Shown piece by piece: positions 45,005-54,465 of a stretch of DNA of 64,000 nucleotides (position 1 is its first letter; the number at the start of each line of letters is the position of its first letter). A program made the translations under genes and the position numbers. The stretch comes from Chryseobacterium hagamense. Lineage in GTDB: Bacteria > Bacteroidota > Bacteroidia > Flavobacteriales > Weeksellaceae. The notes beneath the pieces were generated by a model, which did not search any database, had not been told where the DNA came from, and saw only the letters and a program-made list of their open reading frames with translations. The DNA lies in assembly GCF_007991455.1 (NCBI RefSeq), contig NZ_BJYJ01000001.1:1-64000 (forward strand), written 5' to 3'.

Positions 45005-45898
45005 TTATTCCGGCTGAATGATCACATACCGGACCAATGGAAACGCATGTTTTACTGTTTGGCGGATGCGAAGGACGGCCTCGGTAATTTCTTCCGTATC
45101 GAGATGGTCTTCAAAGTCGATGATCAGAACCAGCACGATCTCTTCCGGCGACTGGTAAGTGGATAAAATATTTTTTGTCCTGACGACCGCATCATCCTGC
45201 TCTGCCAGTCGGGTGATTTTTTCCCTGGTCTCAGGCGATATTCCTTCACCCATCAGCAGGCTTCTGCTTTCCCGCGCCAGGATCAATGACACGAAGACCA
45301 GAATCAGCCCGACGATAATCGATGCCACCCCGTCCAGTTCCGGAATCCCGAATGCATGGCTGATGCCCATCAGGATCATCACGACCGTCAGACCTGCTAC
45401 CGCCGCACCATCTTCAAAAACCACCAGGAAGCTCGACGGGTCTTTGCTTTTGATGATCGCATCCCACCACCGTACACCGTTGCGGGTCTTGTTGAATTCC
45501 TTTACGGAAATAATCAGCGAGGTACCTTCGAAAATCAGCGAAAGAATGAGGACAATATAGTTCCAGAACGGGTCTTTCATTACTTCGGGTTCAATGATGT
45601 GCAGAATTCCCTGGTAAACGGAAAGGGCGCCCCCAAGGCCGAAGATCAGGATCGAAACCACAAAAGACCAGAAATACAGTTCTTTGCCATAGCCGAAAGG
45701 GTGCGATTCGTCAGCCGCTTTTTTGCTCCTTTTGATTCCGTACAGCAACAGGATCTGGTTGGTGGTATCCACCGTAGAATGGATTCCTTCGGAGATCATG
45801 GAAGAACTGTTGGTAAATCCCCCTGCGATAAATTTGGTCACTGCAATCAGCAGATTGGCGGCGAGGGCACTGTAAATGGATTTGCGGTTATTGGCCAT
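45005..45898 (-). CDS. cation diffusion facilitator family transporter
   Basis: A 297-residue inner-membrane protein with about six helices. The N-terminus AANLLIAVTKFIAGGFTNSSSMISEGIHSTVDTTNQ holds the metal-site residues in the second helix, and ESHPFGYGKELYFWSF is the CDF signature. Members export Zn, Mn, Fe or Co by proton exchange. The C-terminal cytoplasmic domain is short. A DUF202 gene lies 107 bases upstream in the same direction. The metal is not predictable here. Confidence 0.88.
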   Translation of the reverse strand: MANNRKSIYSALAANLLIAVTKFIAGGFTNSSSMISEGIHSTVDTTNQILLLYGIKRSKKAADESHPFGYGKELYFWSFVVSILIFGLGGALSVYQGILHIIEPEVMKDPFWNYIVLILSLIFEGTSLIISVKEFNKTRNGVRWWDAIIKSKDPSSFLVVFEDGAAVAGLTVVMILMGISHAFGIPELDGVASIIVGLILVFVSLILARESRSLLMGEGISPETREKITRLAEQDDAVVRTKNILSTYQSPEEIVLVLIIDFEDHLDTEEITEAVLRIRQTVKHAFPLVRYVIIQPE

Positions 45899-46005
45899 GG
45901 ATGGTAATAAAATAAGGGATACTCAGGCTATATATTAAAAAGTAAGCTTTACCAAATGTATGCCAGCGTCCCGGACGGGCGGAACAACGGTTTCTGCTGA
46001 TCGCC

Positions 46006-46383
46006 TTACAGGCTGCTAAACAGATAACCGATCAGGAAAATGCTGATGGACATGATCAGGACCGTTACGATCAAAATCAGGGAATTGTTTCCCACGGATA
46101 CATTCTCCATGATCCGTTTCCTGGTTTTCCGGTAATTCAGGTAGGAGAGGAGCAGAATGATGACACCGGCGGCTACCAGGACCAGTCCGGTCACCCCGGA
46201 ATACTCTTTCTGGTAATGCACCAGGTGCTGTGCGGTATTCAGCAAAGCAATCTGTTTCAGGAACAGGGAAAATTTCACCAGGATAAACCCGAAACCCATC
46301 AGGGCCACGGAAGTCCTTAGCCAGGCAAGGAAAGTGCGTTCGTTCGCCAGATGATCGCTGGTGTTGTTTTTTTCATTCGTCAT
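46006..46383 (-). CDS. DUF202 family membrane protein (YidH-like)
   Basis: A 125-residue protein with three membrane helices. LANERTFLAWLRTSVALMGFG is the DUF202 signature, followed by a helix (GLVLVAAGVIILLLSYL) and a C-terminal helix (LILIVTVLIMSISIFLIGYLF). Function is unknown in the family; it resembles the membrane part of VTC-type and YidH proteins. Possibly co-transcribed with the CDF gene. Confidence 0.9.
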   Translation of the reverse strand: MTNEKNNTSDHLANERTFLAWLRTSVALMGFGFILVKFSLFLKQIALLNTAQHLVHYQKEYSGVTGLVLVAAGVIILLLSYLNYRKTRKRIMENVSVGNNSLILIVTVLIMSISIFLIGYLFSSL

Positions 46384-46483
46384 CGTATGATTTTAAATGG
46401 TCTGAAGTTCATGATCAGTTGGAATGCAAACCGCAATCCAATGCCTAAATTTTATAAGATGAATTTTATTTTCCGGCCGAATG

Positions 46484-46598
46484 GGTAAAACCCGTTCCAA
46501 TTGATTACGGCTGTCGCACACAGACGGTTGTTGATGTAAATTCAGCCTGATCTTTTAATGATAAATTGCGAGGAATAATTTAATGTAAAGTTTTATGG
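46484..46598 (+). repeat. repeat B, left part (split by a MITE)
   Basis: From ACCCGTTCCAATTGATTA to GTAAAGTTTTATGG this matches 48589-48700 in the same order. The match resumes after the MITE at 46965-46996 with TTTTTAAGGGAGCAAAG, so the two halves once were continuous. Confidence 0.75.
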
Positions 46599-46964
46599 TT
46601 AACGTAAACTCGAAGAAGAAACGAAGTAAACAGGCTGGAAGAGAGAAGCCGGATGCCGGAAGTATCTCCTGTCAAAAATATAATGATAGGTCTTGATAAT
46701 CAAACTAAACATTTTGCTATTCTATCAGGAAAATTATTACTTAATCCTGAATAAACAGCCTTAAACCAAGATCTGGTTTATATTGTTTTAAAATCCCGGA
46801 GGAATGGCTTATTACAGGATAGGACAAAATCCTATCAGAAGCGTTAACCGTTTACTCATTTTATCCAGAGGTATTCTATTCATAATCCAGACTACCGGCC
46901 TAAATTTTATTTCTGAATTGAATAAATGCCCGGATATGATATTAATATGGCCGAATTCACGTTA
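46599..46964 (+). repeat. MITE family A, near-complete copy inserted into repeat B
   Basis: The ends are TTAACGTAAACTCG and GAATTCACGTTA. TTATGG stands directly before it (46593-46598) and again at its right end (46962-46967), as a target duplication would. The related site at 48693 has no insert. Internal landmarks match the copies at 26402, 48837 and 54045. Confidence 0.88.
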
Positions 46965-47482
46965 TGGGTACTGCGTCTGTTTTTAAGGGAGCAAAGCAGG
47001 CGGCAAGCTGCCGGAAAAGTATGTACATATTCCGCTCGCTTTATCAGATCAGCCTGCTGATCCTTTCTTTGCTTCCTTAGATTATGTATTGGTAAAAATA
47101 AACGTTGCGTTTAAAAAAAGGGACAGGCAAGTTTCGGCAGCAGCCCTTTATCCCGGATAGGTCAAACCCTCTATTATTCATGCATTTAAACCTGATTAAT
47201 TCGATAATGTATAATGGCGGCTCACTGCTTCACTGCTTACAGGGGCATAGTAATTGCACGTATCCGCAGGTGCCGGAATAAAGGTGTTTTATAATTCCTG
47301 CTCTTTTATCCGGTCTGAAAGATCATAGGGGCATCAAACTGCAGATACAGGTTTAATAGATCAGATACCATTGATTTTTAGCTTTTTAAACCCTTTTATT
47401 TGCGGCAGATATAAAATGATGATCTTAAGATGATCCACAGACATTCATACATTTTATCATATAAATATTAAAAAACTGAATT
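46965..47482. other. gap after the MITE, no gene
   Basis: It starts with the right part of repeat B. TAAGGGAGCAAAGCAGGC at 46985 and CTTTCTTTGCTTCCTTA near 47065-47081 form a broad inverted repeat. Beyond this no gene, terminator or promoter is recognised up to the AI-2E gene. Confidence 0.4.
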
Positions 47483-48514
47483 TTGGATTTTAAAACCTTT
47501 ACCCAACGCTGTATTCTCGTGATTTCGCTGGTCGTGGCCGTTCTTCTGGCTACCTTCGGAATCGATTTCTTTTTTATGCTTTTTGCCTCGGTCGTTCTGG
47601 CGGTACTGCTCATTTCGATTGCTATGAAAATGAAAGGCTGGCTGAAAATAAAATACGGTTTTGCACTGACTATCACCGTGCTGCTGATTGTTGTCCTCAC
47701 TGCCGGAACCGGCTTCCTGATCTATCCTTCGCTTAACGAACAGGCTGCACAGCTGCAGAAGGACATTCCGCAGTCGGTGGATCAGCTCAGGGAGAATTTA
47801 TCCCACACGTCCTGGGGAAAAGACCTGCTGAAAAACATCAAGGATCCGGGTGAAATGGTAAATGACAATAAAAAAGATATTGTGAATAGCACGACCGCCG
47901 TATTTTCGGCTACGCTATCCTCTTTGGCCAATACGTTTGTGGTGCTGGTCATCGCGCTGTTCTTTGCCGCAGATCCGCATCTGTATAAGAAAGGGTTCCT
48001 GTACCTGATCCCGGACCGGTCGGTACGGAAGACGGATGAACTCATTAACAAATGCTATGAAACCCTGGCCAACTGGCTCAAAGGGAAATTCCTGTCGATG
48101 ATGGTCGTAGGGGTGCTGACGTATATCGGACTCATTATTTTAGATTTTCCGATCCCACTCGTACTTTCACTTATTGCGATGGTCCTGACCTTTATTCCCA
48201 ACATCGGACCGATCATTGCGATGGTTCCGGCGATGCTGATCGGGTTGGTAAACGGGCCCGAGCAGGCCCTGTATGCAGCTGCACTTTATATGATTGTCCA
48301 GACTTTGGAAAGTTATCTCATTACGCCGTACATCAACAAGAAAGCCGTAGACCTTCCGCCGGCTCTGACGCTGGCCTGGCAGGTGTTCCTTGGAATTTTC
48401 CTGGGCGGGATCGGGCTTTTTATGGCCACTCCTTTGCTGGCCGTTATTTTCGTACTGGTCAATGATCTGTATATAAAAGGCTATCTGAAAAAAAAGAACG
48501 CCGGCCTTTCGTAA
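47483..48514 (+). CDS. AI-2E family transporter (PerM-like)
   Basis: A 343-residue inner-membrane protein with about eight helices. It is of the AI-2E/PerM exporter family, seen from LSLIAMVLTFIPNIGPIIAM and PALTLAWQVFLGIFLGGIGLF in the C-terminal helices. Start is TTG at 47483, with the first helix directly after; no ATG is closer. Members are linked to efflux of signals or ions, and most functions are unproven. It is monocistronic. Confidence 0.85.
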   Translation: MDFKTFTQRCILVISLVVAVLLATFGIDFFFMLFASVVLAVLLISIAMKMKGWLKIKYGFALTITVLLIVVLTAGTGFLIYPSLNEQAAQLQKDIPQSVDQLRENLSHTSWGKDLLKNIKDPGEMVNDNKKDIVNSTTAVFSATLSSLANTFVVLVIALFFAADPHLYKKGFLYLIPDRSVRKTDELINKCYETLANWLKGKFLSMMVVGVLTYIGLIILDFPIPLVLSLIAMVLTFIPNIGPIIAMVPAMLIGLVNGPEQALYAAALYMIVQTLESYLITPYINKKAVDLPPALTLAWQVFLGIFLGGIGLFMATPLLAVIFVLVNDLYIKGYLKKKNAGLS

Positions 48515-48588
48515 TTCATATGGTTTTATATTCAACAGATTCAGGTAATTTTCAGCTGAAATTTTTTTCATAGTGAATAGGTTAGGGC

Positions 48589-48725
48589 AGGTTAACCCGT
48601 TCCAATTGATTAGGGCTGTTGCAGGCAGAGGGTTGTTTAAATTCGGTGCGATCTTTAATGATGAATTAAGAAATAATTTAATGCAGAGTTTTATGTTTGC
48701 TGCGCGTATTCTTAAGGGAGCAAAG
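48589..48725 (+). repeat. repeat B, uninterrupted copy
   Basis: ACCCGTTCCAATTGATTAGG to CTTAAGGGAGCAAAG matches the split copy at 46484-46996 and represents the empty site for the MITE: here GAGTTTTATG runs straight into TTTGCTGCGCGTATTC. Confidence 0.75.
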
Positions 48726-48771
48726 AAAATTATTTTGATATTCAAGCCACCGGAAGCATTTTAACTGAAAA

Positions 48772-48836
48772 TTTCTGCCATCCGGCTTCCCTCTTCCAGC
48801 CCTTTAATCGGGTTTCTCTTCCGAATTCCCGTTGAA
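48772..48836 (-). repeat. MITE family A terminal fragment abutting a full copy
   Basis: GCCATCCGGCTTCCCTCTTCC..GAATTCCCGTTGAA is the left end of the element in reverse orientation. It joins without a gap to the full copy that begins at 48837. Confidence 0.65.
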
Positions 48837-49213
48837 TTAACGTGGATTCGACCGTATCAACATCATATGCAGTCGATTATTTAATTAGAAAATAAAAATG
48901 AGACTGATGCAGTCGGGCTTTTAAATAACACTCATCTTGACGGAACAAATACACGGTTTATGCTTCAGACAGGGTTTTATCCTATCCTGTACTAAGCCGT
49001 TCTTCCAGGACTTTAAAAACAAAAGAAATCCGTCCCCTGATTGAAAAAATGGCTGGTTATTAAGGGTTGAATTAGAACTCCTCTGATAAAGCGGTAACCT
49101 ATTCAGTTTGATGATCAGTACCTTTGATCCTGTATCTGGCAAGAGAAACTTCCGGCATCCGGTTTTCCTCTTCCAGCCTTTATATTGCGGTTTGTATCTC
49201 GAATCCCCGTTAA
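48837..49213 (-). repeat. MITE family A, near-complete copy (about 377 bp)
   Basis: It starts TTAACGTGGATTCGACCG and ends CTCGAATCCCCGTTAA on the plus strand. Landmarks such as GGGTTTTATCCTATCCTGTA, TCAGTTTGATGATCAGTAC and AACTTCCGGCATCCGG match the other copies. From 49214 to 49573 nothing further is recognised. Confidence 0.85.
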
Positions 49214-49573
49214 ATTATGCATCAGGAAAAATAAATTGTGTGTTTAAAAATTAATCCGGTTAAGCACAGACGCAACGTGCAGATACAAGCCAATTTCGGT
49301 CGGTTCCTGTTTCATATCCCCGTTCAGACGAATGAAAAGTTCAGGATACCGGTTAACCATTGACAATGAGATAAAAATACATTGCCCATGCCGATATCTT
49401 TGCTTAATTTCATCCCATAAACTTCAGCATTCCGGAAACGGAACAGATCCTTAAACGGTTCCCGGCCGGAGTTGCTCCCGAAAGAAGTACACCGATCATT
49501 TAACCCGACCGTTCAGCAGGCTGAAAAGCCTGTTCATGATTAAAAATAAATAACCTGCTCAAATCCATACTTT

Positions 49574-52500
49574 ATGTCTGAAACAGAAATCACCCTCATT
49601 GATCCTATTGCGGATTTCAACAACTGGCCTGCTATGAAAACCGGCTGGAACATCACATTGATCGACAACAAACCGTCGCTGGAAATTGATTTTCTCTTTA
49701 ATGAAACGGAATACTATGGCCTCCTGAATGTTGTTCTCAAGGATCCGGAGAAAAAGATACTGACGGTTGCCTACACCTTACCCCCGGATCCGGATGCGGC
49801 CGTTGACAAAGCCCGGTATTCTTTTGATGCAGACATCAGCATCCTCGGCATTACGCTGAATGACGATAAAAATTCGGTTGATATTGCGGTCGGCCAGATC
49901 CCGGAGGACGGGGTGGCTACCCTCTGGGTAAACGAAATGGAATTTACCGGAATAAAAGATACGTATTCCGGTTCGGCCGGCTTTTCTACAGATGCTGAAT
50001 TTAAAGATATTTCTCTATTAAATGCTGAAATGCCAGCCGCTAAAAACCTGTATGAGGGAAGTTCAACATGTTTTGATCCCAGACAACCCGTTACGGTCGT
50101 ACTGAAAGCCAGCCTTTTTCCGGAGCAGGCCTTTACCCTTAATGAGGCCGGTTTTCATCTTTGGCTAAAACATATTGTTCTGTTCCTGGAAGCCCGCCTG
50201 AAGGGAGGTCCGGTTAATGAAATCCCTGAACGGACGTACAAATTTACTTTTCCCGTAGATCCTGCTTCGGCAGATAAAAAAAGCGTGCTCGAACTTTTTC
50301 TTACGCCTTACCTTACGGATGGCAATCTGAAAGCATTGTCAGGTGGAAAGATGATAAAGATCAAACCTTTATCCGGTTTTCCGGACGGAGATTCGGGCCG
50401 TGCCGGATTTGTAGAAGAATTTGAGAAGATCTTCCTGCCCAAGAACGGACTGAAGGTAGCCTTTGGAAAGGACCGCAGTGAAGATCCTTCAGCCTGGGCG
50501 ATCCGGATCATTGCAGAGGATTCGCAGCCTTTTATCGGGTATCAAATAGAAGATAAAGCGGCCGTTGTTCTCGCACCCAAACCCGTTTTCAACAACCTGC
50601 TTGGCAAAAGCAATGTTCCGCTTCCTGTGTTTGATCCGGTTAACGGACTGGATTTCAGCGAAGGCCGCACGATGGCTTTCAATGATATTGACCTGAACGA
50701 ATGGTTCCGGGATTTCTTCCGGTATTTTGATTCGCTGTCGGATCCTGCCTATGCCGGAGCTCTGGAATTAAAAGAAGGCCCTGCAGATCAGGGGATGACG
50801 TTCCGGGAAAAGCTGGAAGGGCAGCGCGAAAGATTGGCGGATCGCCTTAAAAACCTGCTCGTTCCCGTTTTTGAGAAGGAAACCGTTTTTGCCGGAGATG
50901 CCCAGGAGGCGTTCGGAAAAGCAGTGTCGGAAAGGCTGTCCCATTTTTATGAGCTGAAATCGGTGCTGCAGCTAAGTGCCGAAATAGCTCCCAATAATCT
51001 TATTGCGGGATGCTTATCAGGACATATTTTTGCGGATCAGCCTGAATATGGCCGTATTCCTGAAATCAGGACCGCCGCTTCAGACCTGCCGCTGCATCCG
51101 GCCGGAACCGCCGGCCTGCAGGTCATGCTGTACAGCCCGGAAATATCGGAAGATCTCCCAGACCTCCCGGTTCCTGCAGATCTTTCCTATCAGGTTACTT
51201 CGCTGGAAAATTGCAGGGTAGAGCCGGAAACCGGAGACGCGCCGCCGGTGTCGCTGGCGTTTTTCACAAAGGACAATCCGCTCCTGTCGGCGAGAAAACT
51301 TCCGGCCCTCCCGGAACGGGTCCCGCTTCCTTTAAGCCGGTGTCCGGTTGCGCCGTTACTACATTCGCCATCCGGAAACGCTGTGGATTTCAGAGACGGA
51401 AACCTGGCCGGTCTCCTGCAATGGGAATTCCGTTTTTCTTATTCCCGAATTAACCGGCACGACCGTATGGATTTCACGGTTTACGATCATCAGCCCGAAC
51501 CTTTCGAAAGCGGTTCCGGACAGAAGAACTTCGGGGCCTTCGATGATCTGGCCCAGCTCCTTCACCTGCAGCCCCGGATGCAGGAAACTATCGGCGCGCT
51601 TACCGGTATCACCGGGGAAAGTCCGGATGATGCCGTTTCCGCAGCAAAAGTGATGCTGAATGCGTACACGGGACTGGTAGAAAACTTCATTAATCATATT
51701 GCCATTGACGATTTCTGGGGAGTCAATCTTTCCGGCTACGAAAATGGCGCTCCGGAAGGGCTGTTTTCCTTTACCCTTAAAGAAGGCATTACCACCATCG
51801 GGAATACGGAAGATGCTGTGACGGTCACCATTGCCCTGTCAACAGAAGACACTGAAAAATACGGATTTCCCGAAATAGAAATTGAAGCATACCAGACGGT
51901 CTTGCATAAAAATACTGAAGTTATCCCGGGCAGCGGGACTTATTATTTCACCCGGGACGGGAAGCCATTATCCTTTGCAGAAGCTGAAGCGGCCGGCATC
52001 ATTTCCCGCACCCTGATTTTCAGCACCCTGAATATCACCTGCCACTCTGATCTTGCGGTATCAGCCGTGATAAAAAGGAACCTGGAGCTTGTTCCCGGCA
52101 AAAAAGTAAATCCTGTATTTCAGATGACCGGTCCGGCGGGTCTATTGCCTGCTTTTTCCATGATGATCGACTGTCCCGATGCCCTTGATATGGCTTCCTT
52201 TGCTCCCGATAAAGGTAAGAAATATACGTTGCCGGAGCACCTCAGCCATTTGTTCACCGGGTTGTTGCAGAAGAATGAGCATCCTAAGCTGTATTTCCAA
52301 CTGGTTGTCAGCTACGAATATACGATCGCCGGTACCGGGATTCCCGTTCAGCTTCCTGTAGTGCTGAGACCCGTAGGCGTGCTTACCGGCCCGGACAACC
52401 GGCATGCACCTCATCCTGGAATTTCAGAACCTTTGGCTGCCGCTGTCAATGAATGGCTGCAGATCAACAATCCCGGTAAAGAAAATGCGATGTTGAAAAT

Positions 52501-52591
52501 GGATCTTACCCTATATGGCCAGGAAAATCAGCCAAAACCGTTGCTCAGGTTATCCGGCCTGTATCTTAAAATGGAAGATATGGAACAATAA
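49574..52591 (+). CDS. large orphan protein of unknown function (1005 residues)
   Basis: A single frame of 1005 residues, no signal peptide or membrane helix, so cytoplasmic. It starts MSETEITLIDPIADFNNWPA. The text is strand-rich with repeated LEIDFLFNE, FTFPVDPAS, YEYTIAGTG patterns, acidic overall, with prolines in linkers (PADLSYQVTS to PLPLSRCPVAPLL around 535-600). No catalytic or nucleotide motif is seen. No family is recognised. It stands alone between two MITE-bearing gaps, with GC-rich, well-formed codons. It could be a structural or secreted-by-other-means protein such as a toxin-like or injection-system cargo, but nothing in the neighbours supports a specific role. Confidence 0.6.
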   Translation: MSETEITLIDPIADFNNWPAMKTGWNITLIDNKPSLEIDFLFNETEYYGLLNVVLKDPEKKILTVAYTLPPDPDAAVDKARYSFDADISILGITLNDDKNSVDIAVGQIPEDGVATLWVNEMEFTGIKDTYSGSAGFSTDAEFKDISLLNAEMPAAKNLYEGSSTCFDPRQPVTVVLKASLFPEQAFTLNEAGFHLWLKHIVLFLEARLKGGPVNEIPERTYKFTFPVDPASADKKSVLELFLTPYLTDGNLKALSGGKMIKIKPLSGFPDGDSGRAGFVEEFEKIFLPKNGLKVAFGKDRSEDPSAWAIRIIAEDSQPFIGYQIEDKAAVVLAPKPVFNNLLGKSNVPLPVFDPVNGLDFSEGRTMAFNDIDLNEWFRDFFRYFDSLSDPAYAGALELKEGPADQGMTFREKLEGQRERLADRLKNLLVPVFEKETVFAGDAQEAFGKAVSERLSHFYELKSVLQLSAEIAPNNLIAGCLSGHIFADQPEYGRIPEIRTAASDLPLHPAGTAGLQVMLYSPEISEDLPDLPVPADLSYQVTSLENCRVEPETGDAPPVSLAFFTKDNPLLSARKLPALPERVPLPLSRCPVAPLLHSPSGNAVDFRDGNLAGLLQWEFRFSYSRINRHDRMDFTVYDHQPEPFESGSGQKNFGAFDDLAQLLHLQPRMQETIGALTGITGESPDDAVSAAKVMLNAYTGLVENFINHIAIDDFWGVNLSGYENGAPEGLFSFTLKEGITTIGNTEDAVTVTIALSTEDTEKYGFPEIEIEAYQTVLHKNTEVIPGSGTYYFTRDGKPLSFAEAEAAGIISRTLIFSTLNITCHSDLAVSAVIKRNLELVPGKKVNPVFQMTGPAGLLPAFSMMIDCPDALDMASFAPDKGKKYTLPEHLSHLFTGLLQKNEHPKLYFQLVVSYEYTIAGTGIPVQLPVVLRPVGVLTGPDNRHAPHPGISEPLAAAVNEWLQINNPGKENAMLKMDLTLYGQENQPKPLLRLSGLYLKMEDMEQ

Positions 52592-52595
52592 GCCG

Positions 52596-52820
52596 TATTT
52601 AACTGAGACCCCAAGAAAAACCTGGATTGACAGGTTGGAAAAGGCTTTTTTACAGCATCAATGTCTTTTGTTGCTTTGTGGTTAAATATCTGGGCACTGT
52701 GACCGTGGCTTTGGCTCCGCTCAGCCACCGGAACAGCCGTCATTTAATCACAGCATAAAAAATCTTAATTTTTTTTAAAGCTTTTCCATCTCATGTGACT
52801 CATGTGTTAATCTTCTGCAG
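52596..52820. repeat. MITE fragment and GTGGCT hairpin in the gap after the orphan gene
   Basis: TTTAACTGAGACCCCAAG..GGATTGACAGGTTGGAAAAGG (52603-52646) matches the MITE left end. GTGGCT..AGCCAC (52705-52728) is the best copy of the hairpin repeat. There is no gene. Confidence 0.55.
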
Positions 52821-53645
52821 TTACGGAGCAACCCTTCCCGAAGGTGGATGCCCGAACTTCTTTTTAAACGCATAAGAAAAATGCGACAGGCTCTGAAAGC
52901 CCACCTCCAGATACACTTCCGAGGCTTTCCTCTTCCTGGTGCCGATGAGGTATCGGGCCTGGTCCAGCCTTTTGTCCTGCAGCCACTGCCGGGGTGCCGA
53001 ACCAAAGACCTGACGGAAATCCCGTTTGAAGGCCGACAGGCTGCGGCCGGTCAGTTGCGCGAACTGGTCCAGGGGAATGTTGAACCTGAAGTTGTTCAGC
53101 ATAAACTTTTCAAGGTCGATTTTATGCGGTGCCGAAAAGTCGAACAGGGAATTCCGGAGTTCCGGTAAGGTTTGGAGAAGGAGAAGGATGACCTCTTTCA
53201 CTTTCAGGAGGCCCAGGGCATCGGTGATTTCCGGTCCGGCATGGCGGGCGTACGGAACCACCGACTGCAGATAGCCTTTAAGGAAATCATTGACGGGGAT
53301 TTGCCGGTTGGGCAACCCATGATCAACGCCGTCAGGCTGGATGCCTTCTTCCAGGGCGATGGTGCGCAGTAAGCTTTCCTGCAGGGAAATGACGATGGTC
53401 TCATACGGTGCGCCGGTCGGCGGAACCTTGGTCATGGTGCCGACCTGGTTTTTCCCGATCAGCAGCAGTTCCCCGCCGTTGATGAATACCGTCTGCGCAG
53501 AAGTTTCCAGGGTAAAGTGCCCCGACACCTGGAAGATCAGGGTGGGGTGGTTCCACAGGAAAACCTTTTCCGTGCGCACCGCCGAAAGGTAAGAATAGAA
53601 AATAACGCCTGGCAGGATCTCCTGCGGACTGTCGGTCATATCCAT
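52821..53645 (-). CDS. AraC-family transcriptional regulator
   Basis: A 274-residue regulator. The N-terminal half (1-160) is an ExsA-type cupin sensing domain; the C-terminal half has two helix-turn-helix motifs, LDQFAQLTGRSLSAFKRDFR and ASEVYLEVGFQSLSHFSYAF, with FGHPPSGR closing the domain. It lies upstream-adjacent to an aldo/keto reductase gene (about 820 bases away) in the same direction; control of that enzyme is a reasonable guess. Effector unknown. Confidence 0.88.
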   Translation of the reverse strand: MDMTDSPQEILPGVIFYSYLSAVRTEKVFLWNHPTLIFQVSGHFTLETSAQTVFINGGELLLIGKNQVGTMTKVPPTGAPYETIVISLQESLLRTIALEEGIQPDGVDHGLPNRQIPVNDFLKGYLQSVVPYARHAGPEITDALGLLKVKEVILLLLQTLPELRNSLFDFSAPHKIDLEKFMLNNFRFNIPLDQFAQLTGRSLSAFKRDFRQVFGSAPRQWLQDKRLDQARYLIGTRKRKASEVYLEVGFQSLSHFSYAFKKKFGHPPSGRVAP

Positions 53646-53762
53646 TGTATTTTATCGCTCATGGTAAAAGGCCAGAAGTGGGGTGCCGGATGTACCTCCG
53701 GTTAAAATAAGGTTAAACATATTTAAAGCCTGTATAAATTTACCATTTATATTTTAACATGA

Positions 53763-53981
53763 AGAGCCTGTTTAAATTTTGAGTTCTTTTTAACATTAAG
53801 CGATTAAGATCTTTTAGCTTATAAATAGCCAATTTATTGATTTTAAATTTATTAACTTAGATTCAGGCAAAAGGTTATGCAATGGTAAAAGTTAAGAATA
53901 AACAAAGTTTATTTTGATTCAGAAAATTAAGATGAAGAGAAATGACGAAAAACTTTCTGAGTTGAAATTTAAACAGGCTCT
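53763..53981. mobile_element. 219-bp element with AGAGCCTGTTTAAATTT inverted ends
   Basis: AGAGCCTGTTTAAATTT at the left is repeated in reverse complement at the right (AAATTTAAACAGGCTCT), a perfect 17-base pair of inverted ends. The 185-base interior is AT-rich and encodes nothing. This is the form of a MITE, with ends reminiscent of IS5/IS1182-type elements. No second copy or transposase is in the window. Confidence 0.65.
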
Positions 53982-54044
53982 GATAATTTAAGGTATTGTA
54001 GCTTGAAAAATCAATGCCCGGCGGCCCGGCGTTATTCAGTTCAA

Positions 54045-54419
54045 TTAACGTGAATCCGGTAGTATTTGACTTATATTCAGTCTTTTAATTGTTTAAAAAT
54101 AAATTAATGCTGATTCAGTCGGGATGATGGATAGAATTGCTCTTGGTAAAATGAATAAACGGTTTACGCTTCTGACGGGATTTTATCCTATCCTGTAATA
54201 AGTCATCCCTTCGGGATTTTAAAACAATATAAATCAGATCATGATTTAAGGCTGTTTATTCAGGATTAAACGAGAATTTCCTCTGATAGAATGGTAAAAT
54301 GTTTAGTTTGATGATCAAGCCATTCATTATATTTTTGACAGGAGAGACTTCCGGCATCCGGCTTCCCACTTCCAGCCCTCAAGTCCTTCAGCCCGGCTGC
54401 TATTCCGGGTTCACGTTGA
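54045..54419 (-). repeat. MITE family A, near-complete copy (about 375 bp)
   Basis: It starts TTAACGTGAATCCGGTAG and ends TATTCCGGGTTCACGTTGA on the plus strand, imperfect inverted ends. ATTTTATCCTATCCTGTAAT, AGTTTGATGATCAAGCC and GACTTCCGGCATCCGGC are the shared landmarks. Confidence 0.85.
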
Positions 54420-54465
54420 AATGAATGCTCATTTTCTCATGTTAGCTGCTGAAAACAAATGGTGT

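Larger units (their letters stand above)
53646..54465. other. long gap carrying two mobile-element relics
   Basis: About 820 bases without genes. It contains a small MITE A fragment (53665-53705), the 219-bp element (53763-53981) and a near-complete MITE family A copy (54045-54419). Confidence 0.6.

Noticed and set aside
46804..46986. 60-residue open frame
   Set aside because: It lies within the MITE copy and repeat B and is not kept open in the other copies.
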